Part shown: piece after piece, positions 8,707 to 20,004 of the stretch
Layout: each line of letters begins with the position of its first letter
Position numbering within the stretch: position 1 is the first letter of the stretch
Assembly: GCA_030697205.1 (NCBI GenBank)
Contig: JAUYQP010000042.1
Coordinates: 62,001 to 126,000 of the forward strand
DNA from: Mycobacteriales bacterium
GTDB lineage: Bacteria > Actinomycetota > Actinomycetes > Mycobacteriales > SCTD01
Length of the DNA stretch: 64,000 bases
Reading direction: 5' to 3'
Position numbers and translations under genes: made by a program
Notes under the pieces: generated by a model
What the model was told of the DNA's origin: nothing
Databases searched by the model: none
Seen by the model: the letters and a program-made list of their open reading frames with translations, nothing else

Positions 8707-8788
8707 GAGCCCTCCTCGATCGCGGGTGGTCGGCTGCCACGAAACCTAGGCGATGCCGGAGCCCAGCCGCTCCCGGGCGACCCAGCGA

Positions 8789-8849
8789 GATCACCAGGCG
8801 ATCTGCACGGGACACGCCGGCGGGTCGCGTGCAGACCACCTGTTGATCA
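8789..8849. repeat. Intergenic palindrome, copy A (3' of glmS)
   Basis: 61-bp imperfect inverted repeat: left arm GATCACCAGGCGATCTGCAC at 8789-8808; right arm at 8829-8849 whose complement reads GATCAACAGGTGGTCTGCAC. The 20-nt centre is itself largely palindromic (GACACGCCGGCGGGTC). It lies 45 bp past the glmS stop and so could act as its terminator. Related copies are at 57741-57804 and 58382-58454. Confidence 0.75.
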
Positions 8850-8893
8850 CGGCCGGTCGGCGGCGGCGGCACGGCGGCGGTGACGCCGGATCG

Positions 8894-10720
8894 CTACTCG
8901 ACGGTGACGGACTTGGCGAGGTTGCGGGGCTGGTCGACGTCGAGACCGCGGGCCATCGCGACCTCGGCCGACAGGACCTGCATCGGGACGATGGTGAGCA
9001 GCGGCGAGAGCAGCGACTTGGTGTCGGGCAGCCGGATGATGTGGTCGGCGTAGGGCGTCACGCTCTCGTCGCCGTCGGTTGCGATGACGATGGTGCGGGC
9101 GCCGCGGGCGCGGACCTCCTGCACGTTGTTGACGAGCTTGGCCTGCAGCGCGTGGCGGGTCGCGACGACGACCACGGGCGTGCCGTCCGTGACGAGCGCG
9201 ATCGGGCCGTGCTTGATCTCGCCGGCGCTGAAGCCCTCGGCGGAGACGTAGGCGAGCTCCTTGAGCTTGAGCGCGCCCTCCAGCGCCATCGGGTAGCCGA
9301 CGTGGCGGCCGAGGAAGAGGACCCGCTCCTCGTGGGCGATCTCGCGCGCGATCTCCCGGACGGTGTCCATCCGCGACAGCGTCTCGACGAGCAGGTCGGG
9401 GATCTCGGCGAGGTCGCGCAGGTGAGCGCGGACCTCGTCGGGGTCGCGGGTGCCGCGGACCTGCGCGAGGTAGAGGCCGACGAGGTACATCGCCGTGATC
9501 TGGGTGATGACGGCCTTCGTCGACGCGACCGCGACCTCGGGTCCGCCGCGGGTGTAGAGCACTGCGTCGGCCTCGCGGGCGATCGAGGAGCCGACGGTGT
9601 TGGTGACCGCGAGGACCCACGCCTTCTGCGAGCGCGCGTGCCGGACGGCCTCGAGGGTGTCCGCGGTCTCCCCGGACTGCGACACGGCGACGACGAGGGT
9701 GCTGCGGCCGACGACCGGGTCGCGGTAGCGGAACTCGCTGGCCAGCTCGACGTGGACCGGCACGCGGCACCAGCGCTCGATGGCGTACTTGCCGACCATG
9801 CCGGAGTGGTAGCTCGAGCCGCACGCGATGATGACGACCTGCTCGACGGAGCGCACGTCCTCGTCGGACAGCGCGATCTCGTCGAGGTGGATGCTGCCGC
9901 CCTCGGTGAGCCGGCCACCGAGGGTCTCGCGGACCGCCTGCGGCTGCTCCTCGATCTCCTTGAGCATGAAGTGCGCGTAGCCGCCCTTCTCGGCGGCGGT
10001 GGTGTCCCAGTCGACGTGCATCTCGTCCGGCGTGACGACGGTGCCGTGCAGGTCGGTGACGGTGATGCGGTCACGCCGCAGCTCGACGACCTGGTCCTGG
10101 TCGATGACGAGCGCGTCGCGGGTGTGGGCGATGAAGCCGGTGACGTCGCTGCACAGGAAGTTCTCCCCGACGCCGACCCCCGCGACCAGCGGCAGGTTGC
10201 GGCGGGCGCCGACCACGACGTCGGGCTCGTCGGCGTGGCTCACGACCAGGACGAAGCTGCCCTCGAGGTCGCGGCAGACGCTGCGCACCGCCTCGGCGAG
10301 GTCGCCGGCGTAGCGCTCCTCGAGCAGGTGCGCGACGACCTCGGTGTCGGTGTCGCTGCGCCGCTCGTGGCCGCGCGCCTCGAGCCCGGCGACGAGCGTC
10401 TCGTAGTTCTCGATGGTGCCGTTGTGCACGACGGCGACCTTGCCGGCGCAGTCGACGTGGGGGTGGGCGTTGCGGTCGGTCGGCGGGCCGTGGGTCGCCC
10501 AGCGGGTGTGCCCGATGCCGAGGGTGCCCGGCATGGTCGTCTCGCCGAGGACCTTCTCGAGGTTGGCGAGCTTGCCGGCCTTGCGCTCGACGTGCAGCGC
10601 CCCGCCGTCGAGCACCGCGACGCCCGCGCTGTCGTAGCCGCGGTACTCCAGCCGCCGCAGGCCGTCGACGATGACGTCGACAGCGGGCTGGCTTCCGACG
10701 TACCCGACGATGCCGCACAT
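8894..10720 (-). CDS. glmS: Glutamine-fructose-6-phosphate aminotransferase (isomerising)
   Basis: First enzyme of UDP-GlcNAc synthesis: makes glucosamine-6-phosphate from fructose-6-phosphate and glutamine; 608 aa, full length. The N-terminal class II glutaminase begins MCGIVGYVGS with the nucleophile Cys2. Further landmarks are HTRWATHGPPTDRNAHPH, then two SIS domains (CGSSYHSGMVGKYA; SQSGETADTLEAV) and the C-terminal KSVTVE. Its pathway partner glmM lies 5 kb away at 15.6-16.9 kb. TAACCT seven bases before the ATG could be a -10 for a leaderless transcript. No GlmS ribozyme-like structure or room for one is present upstream: only 41 bp separate it from a divergent gene. Confidence 0.97.
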   Translation of the reverse strand: MCGIVGYVGSQPAVDVIVDGLRRLEYRGYDSAGVAVLDGGALHVERKAGKLANLEKVLGETTMPGTLGIGHTRWATHGPPTDRNAHPHVDCAGKVAVVHNGTIENYETLVAGLEARGHERRSDTDTEVVAHLLEERYAGDLAEAVRSVCRDLEGSFVLVVSHADEPDVVVGARRNLPLVAGVGVGENFLCSDVTGFIAHTRDALVIDQDQVVELRRDRITVTDLHGTVVTPDEMHVDWDTTAAEKGGYAHFMLKEIEEQPQAVRETLGGRLTEGGSIHLDEIALSDEDVRSVEQVVIIACGSSYHSGMVGKYAIERWCRVPVHVELASEFRYRDPVVGRSTLVVAVSQSGETADTLEAVRHARSQKAWVLAVTNTVGSSIAREADAVLYTRGGPEVAVASTKAVITQITAMYLVGLYLAQVRGTRDPDEVRAHLRDLAEIPDLLVETLSRMDTVREIAREIAHEERVLFLGRHVGYPMALEGALKLKELAYVSAEGFSAGEIKHGPIALVTDGTPVVVVATRHALQAKLVNNVQEVRARGARTIVIATDGDESVTPYADHIIRLPDTKSLLSPLLTIVPMQVLSAEVAMARGLDVDQPRNLAKSVTVE

Positions 10721-10761
10721 GGGTCAGAGGTTACCTACCCGGTGCGTGCCAGACTCGCGCC

Positions 10762-11160
10762 GTGCAGGAGGTCTGGAGCGCGCCGGTCCGCTACATCGAG
10801 TGCGACCAGCAGGGCATCGCGTTCAACAGCCACTACCTCGCGTGGTGCGACGAGGCCGTGAGCGGCTGGCTCGCGGTCCGCGGCACGCCGTACGAGAGCG
10901 TGCTCGAGCGCGGCCTCGACACCCGCGTCGTGGGCAGCGAGCTGGCCTGGTCGGCGCCGGCCCGCTGGGGTGACGCGGTGACCGTCGACGCCGAGTGTGC
11001 GCGGGTCGGCACGAGCAGCTTCGCCGTCCGCTTCCACGTGCGCGTCGCGGACCGCCTGTGCTGCACGGTGACGACGACCTACGTGCTCGTCGACAGCGCA
11101 GGGCCCACGCCGGTTCCCGACGACCTGCGCGCGGCCTGGCTCGACCAGACGGCCGGCTAG
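10762..11160 (+). CDS. Acyl-CoA thioesterase, 4HBT/YbgC hotdog family
   Basis: 132-aa hotdog-fold thioesterase. The N-terminal signature VRYIECDQQGIAFNSHYLAW carries the catalytic Asp of the 4-hydroxybenzoyl-CoA thioesterase group, followed by the long helix DEAVSGWLAVRG and beta strands ending in TTTYVLVD. It hydrolyses short- or medium-chain acyl-CoA or related thioesters; the true substrate is unknown. It starts with GTG at 10762, divergent from glmS with 41 bp between, probably on a short or absent leader. Its TAG stop shares the tetranucleotide CTAG with the converging ferritin-like gene. Confidence 0.88.
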   Translation: MQEVWSAPVRYIECDQQGIAFNSHYLAWCDEAVSGWLAVRGTPYESVLERGLDTRVVGSELAWSAPARWGDAVTVDAECARVGTSSFAVRFHVRVADRLCCTVTTTYVLVDSAGPTPVPDDLRAAWLDQTAG

Positions 11161-12455
11161 ACCAGCAGGCCCTCGACCCGGGCGACGACTGCGAGGCGGT
11201 GCGCCGCGACGACGCGCTCCACGTCGTACGACGTGGGCCAGCCGTGGCGGGCGAGCACCTCCGGGTCGGCGTCCCGGTCGGTCATCGAGGGCACCTCGCG
11301 CGGCAGCGCAGCGAGCTCCTTCGCGATGCGGTTGCGCAGCCGGCTGTCGCCGACCGACAGGCACCAGGCCAGCAGGTCGAGCGACAGGACGGCGTGGCCG
11401 GCCTCGTCGGTCGCGATGACGTCGAGGCTCGCGCGCAGCGCCGGGTCGTCGGCGGTGTCGGCGGCGAGCCGGAGGATCGCCGCCATCGCGCCCTCGTGCC
11501 AGCAGCCGTCGGCCAGGGCCTCGACCGCGAGCCGGGTCAGTGCCGCGCGCGGCGTGCTGGCCTGCCCGATGCGCCGGCCGAGGAGCCCCGGGACCGCACC
11601 GCCCTCGACGGGCTCGCCGGCATAGGCCCCGGCGATGGCGAAGGCCCTGCGGGTGTGGTCGACCTCGTCGAGCGCGGCCTGGGTCGCCCGGGCGACCAGG
11701 TCGAGCGGCGCGCCGAGGGCAGACAGCACGAGGGCGAGGTCGTGGAAGGCCGGCACGGAGGCGAGCTCACCGCGGGCGGCCTGCGTCCAGAGCCGGGCCA
11801 GGGCCGCGCGCTCGCGCGGGTCGAGCCCGGTCACGTCGGGGCGCGGCAGGTCGTCGTCGCTGCCGGGCCGGACCTCGGGCACGAGCAGGTCGCCGTCACG
11901 CCGCATCGGTCGGCCGCAGACGACGGTGCCCGTGAAGGCGCTGCCGCTGGGCGAGGGGGTGACGGTCTGCTCCGGGTCGGCGGTGGAGCTCGCCGACGCC
12001 GTCGGCGGCGCGGGCTCGGTCGGCTCGACGGTCGTGTCGGTCGGCGAGGGCGAGGGGCTCACCGACTCGGGGTGGCTCGAGGCCTGGCGCTGCGCGGGCT
12101 CGGTCGGGGGGACCGGCCCGGGGCACCCGAAGTAGCCCTCTGTCTCCTCTGGGGTAGGCGACGCGGTCGGGCGTGGCGCGTCGCGGCGGTCGTCACCGGC
12201 GGCGGTCCCCGCGGGCTCCACGGCTTCCGACGTCTGCGCGCTCGGCTCAGCCGACGGCTCGGGACTGGCCTCGACCGTCGGGTCGACCGTCGGCTCGGCG
12301 GTCGGCTCCGAGCCCAGGCTGTCACCCGTGCGCGGTGCCGGAGCGTCGTCACCGCCCGCGGCGAGGACCGCAGTCACGGCGACCGTGGCGGAGACCGCGG
12401 CGGCGGTCGCCACGATCGCGGCCCTGCGTCCGTGCACCAGCTCGGCGAGCGTCAC
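11157..12455 (-). CDS. Membrane-anchored ferritin-like domain protein with Pro/Glu/Ser/Thr-rich linker
   Basis: 432 aa in three parts: a short cytoplasmic start and hydrophobic helix at about 12-33 (IVATAAAVSATVAVTAVLAA); a low-complexity linker at about 36-175 rich in TEP, PSAEP and SPSPT; and a helical C-terminal domain at about 210-432. That domain has two ExxH pairs, E264-VD-H267 and E351-AG-H354, plus further acids near E230 and E321, the pattern of a di-iron ferritin-like four-helix bundle. It therefore looks like an extracytoplasmic, linker-tethered di-iron protein. Iron binding is inferred and function unknown. The gene is monocistronic and converges on the thioesterase gene with a shared CTAG. 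Confidence 0.72.
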   Translation of the reverse strand: MTLAELVHGRRAAIVATAAAVSATVAVTAVLAAGGDDAPAPRTGDSLGSEPTAEPTVDPTVEASPEPSAEPSAQTSEAVEPAGTAAGDDRRDAPRPTASPTPEETEGYFGCPGPVPPTEPAQRQASSHPESVSPSPSPTDTTVEPTEPAPPTASASSTADPEQTVTPSPSGSAFTGTVVCGRPMRRDGDLLVPEVRPGSDDDLPRPDVTGLDPRERAALARLWTQAARGELASVPAFHDLALVLSALGAPLDLVARATQAALDEVDHTRRAFAIAGAYAGEPVEGGAVPGLLGRRIGQASTPRAALTRLAVEALADGCWHEGAMAAILRLAADTADDPALRASLDVIATDEAGHAVLSLDLLAWCLSVGDSRLRNRIAKELAALPREVPSMTDRDADPEVLARHGWPTSYDVERVVAAHRLAVVARVEGLLV

Positions 12456-12523
12456 CGTCGTACCCCCGTCGTCGTCGTGCCGCGTTGGACGCCACCCGTC
12501 CCCATCTGGTTCCGTCTGACCCC

Positions 12524-13143
12524 ATGGTCCTCGTCCAGCGGCTGTTTCGCAGGAGCCTGCAGCAGGTCGGCGCCTACGCGCTCGACTGGGCCGCTGCCAA
12601 CGAGGCGGCGATGGCCACCGAGGGCCCGCTGTGGGTGGCGCTCGGCGACAGCGCGGCCCAGGGCGTCGGGGCGTCTGCGCACGACCGGGGCTACGTCGGG
12701 CTCGTCCTCGAGCGGCTGCGCGCGTCGACCGGCGAGCCGTGGCGGGTCCTCAACCTGTCGCGGTCGGGGGCGCGCACCCGGGAGGTCGTGGATGTGCAGC
12801 TGCCGCTCGGCCTGGAGCTGCAGCCGGACCTGCTCACCGCGGTGGTCGGCGGCAACGACGCGCTGAAGACCCGCCGCGAGCAGTGGCTCCGCGACGTCGA
12901 CGACCTGTGCCACGCGCTGCCGGCGGGAGCGGTCGTGTCGACGACGGCGCGGGGCGTCTTCGAGCGCAAGACGGAGCTGGTCAACGCGCGGGTGCGCGAG
13001 CAGGCGGCGGCGCACGGGTTGCGGGTCGCGGACCTGTGGGCGTTCACGGGTCCGCCGTACAAGGGCCTCTACGCCGACGGCTTCCACCCCAACGACAAGG
13101 GGTATCTGCAGTGGGCGGACGCCCTGTCGGCGACCCTCGAGCT

Positions 13144-13147
<4 letters not shown>
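12524..13147 (+). CDS. SGNH/GDSL-family hydrolase
   Basis: 207-aa esterase/lipase-like hydrolase. Block I is VALGDSAAQGVGAS with the nucleophile Ser, block III VVGGNDA with the oxyanion Asn, and block V ADGFHPNDKGY with the catalytic Asp and His. There is no signal peptide, so the enzyme is probably cytoplasmic or loosely membrane-bound through its N-terminal RRSLQQVGAYALDW helix. The ATG at 12524 has no Shine-Dalgarno; translation may be leaderless. The divergent neighbour starts 68 bp upstream, and the stop overlaps pepN by the shared CTAG. Substrate unknown. Confidence 0.86.
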
Positions 13148-15563
<2,416 letters not shown>

Positions 15564-15567
<4 letters not shown>

Positions 15568-16883
15568 CCCGCGACGACTCCGGCGAGCCGCTGCGCCACC
15601 GCCCGGGCCTGCTCGTCGGTGGGCGCCTCGACCATGACGCGCACGAGCGCCTCGGTGCCCGACGGCCGCAGCAGGACCCGGCCGTCACCACCGAGCTCGG
15701 CCTCCTCCTTGGCGACCGCCTCGACCACGTCGGGCGCGGTCGCGCGGGAGCGGTCGGCCTGCACGTTGACGAGGACCTGCGGCAGCGCGACGACGACGCC
15801 GGCGAGCTCGGCGAGGGTCGCCCCGGTCCCGGCCATCCGCTGCAGCACGGTCAGCCCGGTGAGGACGCCGTCGCCGGTCGTCGCGTGGTCGAGCAGCACG
15901 AGGTGGCCGCTCTGCTCGCCGCCGACGGAGAAGCCGCCGGCCAGCATCGCCTCCAGCACGTAGCGGTCACCGACCGCCGTCGACACGACGGCGAGGCCCT
16001 CGCGCTGCATCGCCTGGGCGAAGCCGAGGTTGCTCATGACGGTCGCGACGACCGTGTCGTGGGCGAGTGCGCCGGTGGCCTTCAGCGCCAGCGCGCAGAC
16101 CGCGAGCAGCTGGTCGCCGTCGACGACGGCACCCGTCGCGTCGACCGCCAGGCAGCGGTCGGCGTCCCCGTCGTGGGCGAGACCGAGGTCCGCTCCGTGG
16201 GCCAGGACAGCGGCCTGCAGCGCCTCGAGGTGGGTCGCGCCGCAGCCGTCATTGATGCGGCTGCCGTCACCGTCGGCGAAGATCGCGACGACGTCGGCGC
16301 CGGCCCGGCGGTAGGCCTCGGGGGCGATCGTGCTGGCCGCGCCCTGCGCGCAGTCGACGACCACCTTCAGCCCGGTCAGCGGCGCACGGACGGTCGCGAG
16401 CAGGTGCGCGAGGTAGGGCTCGGCGGCCTGCTCGGCCACCCGCACGTGGCCGATCTCGGTGCCCTGCAGTGGGGTGTCGAGGCCCGCCTCGATCGTGGCC
16501 TCGACGGCATCGGACAGCTTGTAGCCGCCGGCGCCGAAGAGCTTGAGGCCGTTGTCGGGCGCCGGGTTGTGGCTGGCGCTGACGACCAGGCCGAGGTCGG
16601 CGGCGCCGCTCGCGACGGCGTGGGCGACCGCGGGGGTCGGGACGACGCCGAGCAGGTCCACGTCGAGGCCCACCGCCGCGAAGCCGGCCGCGGCCGCCGC
16701 GGCGAGCATCGGGCCGCTCGGCCGGGTGTCACGCCCGATCGCGACCCGCATCCCGGGGCGGCCGAGCTCGCGGCCCGCGGAGGCGGCCAGCCGCAGCGCG
16801 AGGTCGGCGGTGAGGACGTCGCCGCCCGCGAGCCCACGCACCCCGTCGGTCCCGAACAGTCGCCGCGCGCTCCCTGCCGTCAT
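15564..16883 (-). CDS. glmM: Phosphoglucosamine mutase
   Basis: Converts glucosamine-6-phosphate to glucosamine-1-phosphate on the way to UDP-GlcNAc; 439 aa. The phosphorylated catalytic serine is S104 in VVSASHNPAPDNG, the Mg-binding loop is LAHDGDADRCLAVD and the sugar-binding loop is GGEQSGHLVLLD. The C-terminal phosphate site is LLRPSGTEALVRVMVE. The ATG at 16883 begins MTAGSARRLFGTDGVRG. A promoter-like TTGGGG-N17-TAGGGT ends eight bases before it, implying a leaderless mRNA. It follows rplM-rpsI as in many actinobacteria but is separated from them by a strong terminator. Confidence 0.96.
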
Positions 16884-16891
16884 GCCGCCAG

Positions 16892-16920
16892 ACCCTAGGC
16901 GACCCGCCTGCCCACCCCAA
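16892..16920 (-). promoter_or_regulatory. Putative glmM promoter
   Basis: -35 TTGGGG (16915-16920), 17-bp spacer, -10 TAGGGT (16892-16897), with the glmM ATG eight bases further on, so the transcript would begin at or near the start codon. Found by eye only. Confidence 0.45.
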
Positions 16921-16964
16921 CGTCATAGCAATTCAGGAGACGCCCACGCTCAGGACTTATGACG
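16921..16964. repeat. 44-bp inverted repeat abutting the glmM -35 element
   Basis: Ends CGTCATA and TATGACG pair perfectly over seven bases. Inside, the hexamer TCAGGA occurs twice as a direct repeat (in ATTCAGGAGA and GCTCAGGACT). It sits exactly between the rpsI terminator and the glmM promoter, so it may be an operator or a dispersed repeat element. It does not resemble the GATC-ended palindromes elsewhere in the window. Confidence 0.5.
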
Positions 16965-16984
16965 CAAGGGGGGCGGGAACGCCG

Positions 16985-17019
16985 CGAGGCCGGCACCCGC
17001 GGAACGGGTGCCGGCCTCG
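16985..17019 (-). terminator. Terminator after rpsI
   Basis: Perfect 15-bp stem (arms CGAGGCCGGCACCCG and its complement) with a 5-nt loop, 15 bp past the rpsI stop. No U tract follows, as is common in high-G+C actinobacteria. It separates the rplM-rpsI operon from glmM. Confidence 0.85.
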
Positions 17020-17034
17020 GCGTACAGGCTGGTG

Positions 17035-17426
<392 letters not shown>

Positions 17427-17430
<4 letters not shown>

Positions 17431-17870
17431 TGCGCGACCTGCTTCAGCTCGTAGGGCACCGGCGACTGGGCCTGGTGCGGGTGGGTCGGACCGGCGTAGA
17501 CCTTCAGCTTGGACAGCATCTGCCGGCCCAGCGTGTTGTGCGGGAGCATCCCCTTGATGGCCTTCTCGATGATCCGCTCAGGGCGGGTCGCGAGGACCGA
17601 GGCGTAGGAGACGGACGTGAGACCGCCCGGGTAGCCGGAGTGGCGGTGGACCCGCGACTGCTCCGCCTTGTTGCCGGTCATGTGGATCTTGCCGGCGTTG
17701 ATGACCACGACGAAGTCGCCGGTGTCGAGGTGCGGCGCGTAGTAGGGCTTGTGCTTGCCGCGCAGCAGGATGGCCGCCTGGCTCGCGAGCCGGCCGAGCA
17801 CGAGGTCAGTGGCGTCGATGACGTGCCACTGGCGCGTGATGTCGCCGGGCTTCGGGGTGTAGGTGGACAC
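17427..17870 (-). CDS. rplM: 50S ribosomal protein L13
   Basis: Early-assembly large-subunit protein. The GTG at 17870 gives a 147-aa product beginning with the actinobacterial form [19 protein letters not shown], and it has GGGAAGAAGAG upstream; a longer in-frame ATG at 17927 would add 19 residues without family support. [20 protein letters not shown] and the C-terminal ELKQVAQ are typical. It heads the rplM-rpsI operon; a promoter-like sequence lies about 90 bp upstream. Confidence 0.97.
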
Positions 17871-17960
17871 GGGCCTGCTCTTCTTCCCTCGTGCACGGGT
17901 GAGACGGGTGGGGTGTGCGATGGGCACGCGTCAAGACGGCGCGCCGCGCAACAGCCCGCC

Positions 17961-17990
17961 ACGATACCCGACGCAGGCCCCGGGCCGCAA
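17961..17990 (-). promoter_or_regulatory. Putative rplM-rpsI promoter
   Basis: -35 TTGCGG (17985-17990), 18-bp spacer, -10 TATCGT (17961-17966), leaving an untranslated leader of roughly 85 nt before the rplM GTG. It starts directly after the stop of the beta-propeller gene. Visual match only. Confidence 0.4.
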
Positions 17991-17997
17991 AGCGCGG

Positions 17998-19467
17998 CTA
18001 GTCGTCGAGGTCGACCTGCCAGAGCAGCAGGCCGGTGCGACCGGCGCGCAGCGCGAGCAGGCCCGTCTCGGGGTCGTGGAGCACGACGTCGCGGCCGCGC
18101 CCGGGCCGGACATCGGCGGCGAGGACGGCGAGGTCGCTGAGCCGCTCGCCCGTCGTCCACAGGACCTGAGCGGTGCGGCCAGACAGCGCCGTCAGCCCGT
18201 CCGGGACGGGCGGGCCGCCACCGAGGACCTGCTGCTGCGGGTTCTCCTCCGCCAGGGTCGCGACGAGGTCGCCGTGGCCGTCGCCGTCGAGGTCGCCCAC
18301 GCCGGTGACGTCGGCGGTGAGGTGGCTGAGCACACCGGGGTGCAGCGACGACCCGCTCCGGCCTGACAGCACGGCGGTCGACCCCAGCGGGCCCGGGACG
18401 TAGACGTCGGCCATCCCATCGGCGTCGAGGTCTCCGACGAGACGCTCGCCGCCGCCGAGGTCGTCGCCGGTGCGCCAGGCCGTCGCGCCGTCGGCGGCCG
18501 CCACCCGCTCGAGGCGACCCAGGCCCCCGAGCCCCACGAGCAGGTCACCGCCGGACTCGAGGAGCTGCAGCGGTCCCGTGTCGGCCCAGGTGCGCTGCCA
18601 GACGACGGCTCCGGTGCGGGCGTCGAGCTGCACCACCCGGTGGGTGCGCACCGACCCGACGAGCACCCCGGAGGTGGCCACGACGGGGCCGACCCGTGAC
18701 GAGCGCAGCAGCGGCGCACCCCGCTCGGTCGGGACCGCGGCGCGCCAGATCTGCCGGCCGTCGCGACGCGCCACGACCTCGCTGGAGCCCGCAGTGCTCG
18801 TGCCCGTGAGCAGCAGCCCTGCGACGACCGCGCCGAACGGCCCTGCCCCCGCCTCCGCGGGCTGGGCCACCAGTGACGACACGCGACCGCCCGCCCCGTC
18901 GACGAGGTGGACCGTGCCGGCCGCACCGTCGGTCGCGTCGAGCCGACCGTCGGCGTTGCGCAGGGTGCGGTCCGACGTCGAGGTCCGGACCTCGACCACG
19001 ACGTCCTCGACGCCGTCGCCTGTGACGTCGGCGACCGACGGCACGAGCCACCCGGTCAGGCGCTGCCCCGCAGCGGGCAGCGGGACCGACGCGGCCCATC
19101 GCGCCCGTCCCTGCCGCGGCTCGAGCACCTGCACCTGCAGGGCGCCGCAGGTGCGGGCGGTCGCGTCGACGACCACCACACCGAGGCCGTGGCCAAACCC
19201 GACGTGGTCGAAGCCGGTGGGCGCGTCGAGCCGCACCCACGGCCGGCGACCGTCCGCACTGCGCACCCCCTGCACCGACACGGCCCGGCGCACGCCGAGC
19301 AGCGCCTCACGACCAGGACCGGCGGGTTGCACGACGCCGAGCCGCGCGGGGGCTGCGGCCCCGACGAGCAGGTCGTCGCAGCCGGCGTCGGCGCCCGACG
19401 GGACGGCACCGGCCACCAGGCAGCCGAGCACGGCAAACAGCACCGTGGTGCGTGAGCGCAGCGACAT
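17998..19467 (-). CDS. Secreted FG-GAP/PQQ-like beta-propeller protein
   Basis: 489 aa with a Sec signal peptide (SLRSRTT, hydrophobic core, cleavage near ADA|GC at about residue 28). The mature protein is a series of short beta-rich repeats. Three carry Ca-binding FG-GAP/VCBS loops (ADVTGDGVEDVVV, GDLDADGMADVYV, GDLDGDGHGDLVA). Others resemble PQQ-propeller blades (VVQLDARTGAVVWQRTW, GLLALRAGRTGLLLWQVDL). It is therefore probably an extracellular or cell-surface beta-propeller for ligand or protein binding. No enzymatic residues are evident and no partner gene is adjacent; the next gene in its direction is rplM. Confidence 0.75.
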   Translation of the reverse strand: MSLRSRTTVLFAVLGCLVAGAVPSGADAGCDDLLVGAAAPARLGVVQPAGPGREALLGVRRAVSVQGVRSADGRRPWVRLDAPTGFDHVGFGHGLGVVVVDATARTCGALQVQVLEPRQGRARWAASVPLPAAGQRLTGWLVPSVADVTGDGVEDVVVEVRTSTSDRTLRNADGRLDATDGAAGTVHLVDGAGGRVSSLVAQPAEAGAGPFGAVVAGLLLTGTSTAGSSEVVARRDGRQIWRAAVPTERGAPLLRSSRVGPVVATSGVLVGSVRTHRVVQLDARTGAVVWQRTWADTGPLQLLESGGDLLVGLGGLGRLERVAAADGATAWRTGDDLGGGERLVGDLDADGMADVYVPGPLGSTAVLSGRSGSSLHPGVLSHLTADVTGVGDLDGDGHGDLVATLAEENPQQQVLGGGPPVPDGLTALSGRTAQVLWTTGERLSDLAVLAADVRPGRGRDVVLHDPETGLLALRAGRTGLLLWQVDLDD

Positions 19468-19527
19468 GCGACTCCGACCGGCTGGGAGGGTCGAGGACTG
19501 GCTGCGGACGCTAGAGCGTGACGATCA

Positions 19528-20004
19528 TCACGTCAACGACCGCACCATTGCGTGCAACGCCCGCGTCTCGTCCAGGTTGTAGGCCCGCGTCTCGCCCGTG
19601 GCGACCCACCCCAGACGGGTGTACGCCGCTGCCGCCCGTGCGTTGTCCTCGTGCACCTCGAGCCGCAGCTGTTCCGCACCCTCGCCACGCGCCCACTCGG
19701 CGACCGCGTCGAGCAGCAGCCCGACGCCTCCGCGGCCGCGCGAGCCCGGCTGCACGAAGACACCGAAGACCGTCGGCCGCCCGGCGTCGTCGACGAAGCC
19801 GCCGGCCATCCCGACCGGCCGGTCGCCGTCCCAGAGCAAGCAGTGGAAACCGGGCCTCGTGGGGGTGCCGGTCCAGCGCTCGACCGGCGACGCCAGCGCG
19901 TCGGCGTGGGTCTCGCCGTAGCCGATCGGGGTGTCCCGCAGCGCCTCGAGCCGCAGGTCGCGCCACCGCTCCCACTGGTCGGCGGCGAGCGGCTCAGCGC
20001 GCAC
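19528..20004 (-). CDS. GNAT family N-acetyltransferase
   Basis: 158-aa acetyltransferase using acetyl-CoA. The acetyl-CoA pyrophosphate loop is in FVQPGSRGRGGVGLLLDAV (R/Q-x-x-G-x-G/A type), followed by LRLEVHEDNARAAAAYTRLGW, the usual motif B region. The GTG at 20004 begins MRAEPLAADQWERWRDLRLEAL and overlaps the end of the ABC-F gene by 11 nt, so the two are probably translated together. The acceptor substrate is unknown; small molecules or a protein N-terminus are both possible. Confidence 0.87.
   Translation of the reverse strand: MRAEPLAADQWERWRDLRLEALRDTPIGYGETHADALASPVERWTGTPTRPGFHCLLWDGDRPVGMAGGFVDDAGRPTVFGVFVQPGSRGRGGVGLLLDAVAEWARGEGAEQLRLEVHEDNARAAAAYTRLGWVATGETRAYNLDETRALHAMVRSLT

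Noticed and set aside
10721-10761. glmS ribozyme or amino-sugar riboswitch upstream of glmS
   Set aside because: Only 41 bp separate glmS from the divergent thioesterase gene, too short for such an element.
17871-17927. Longer L13 starting at ATG 17927
   Set aside because: Adds 19 basic residues without family support, whereas the GTG at 17870 gives the canonical 147-residue protein.
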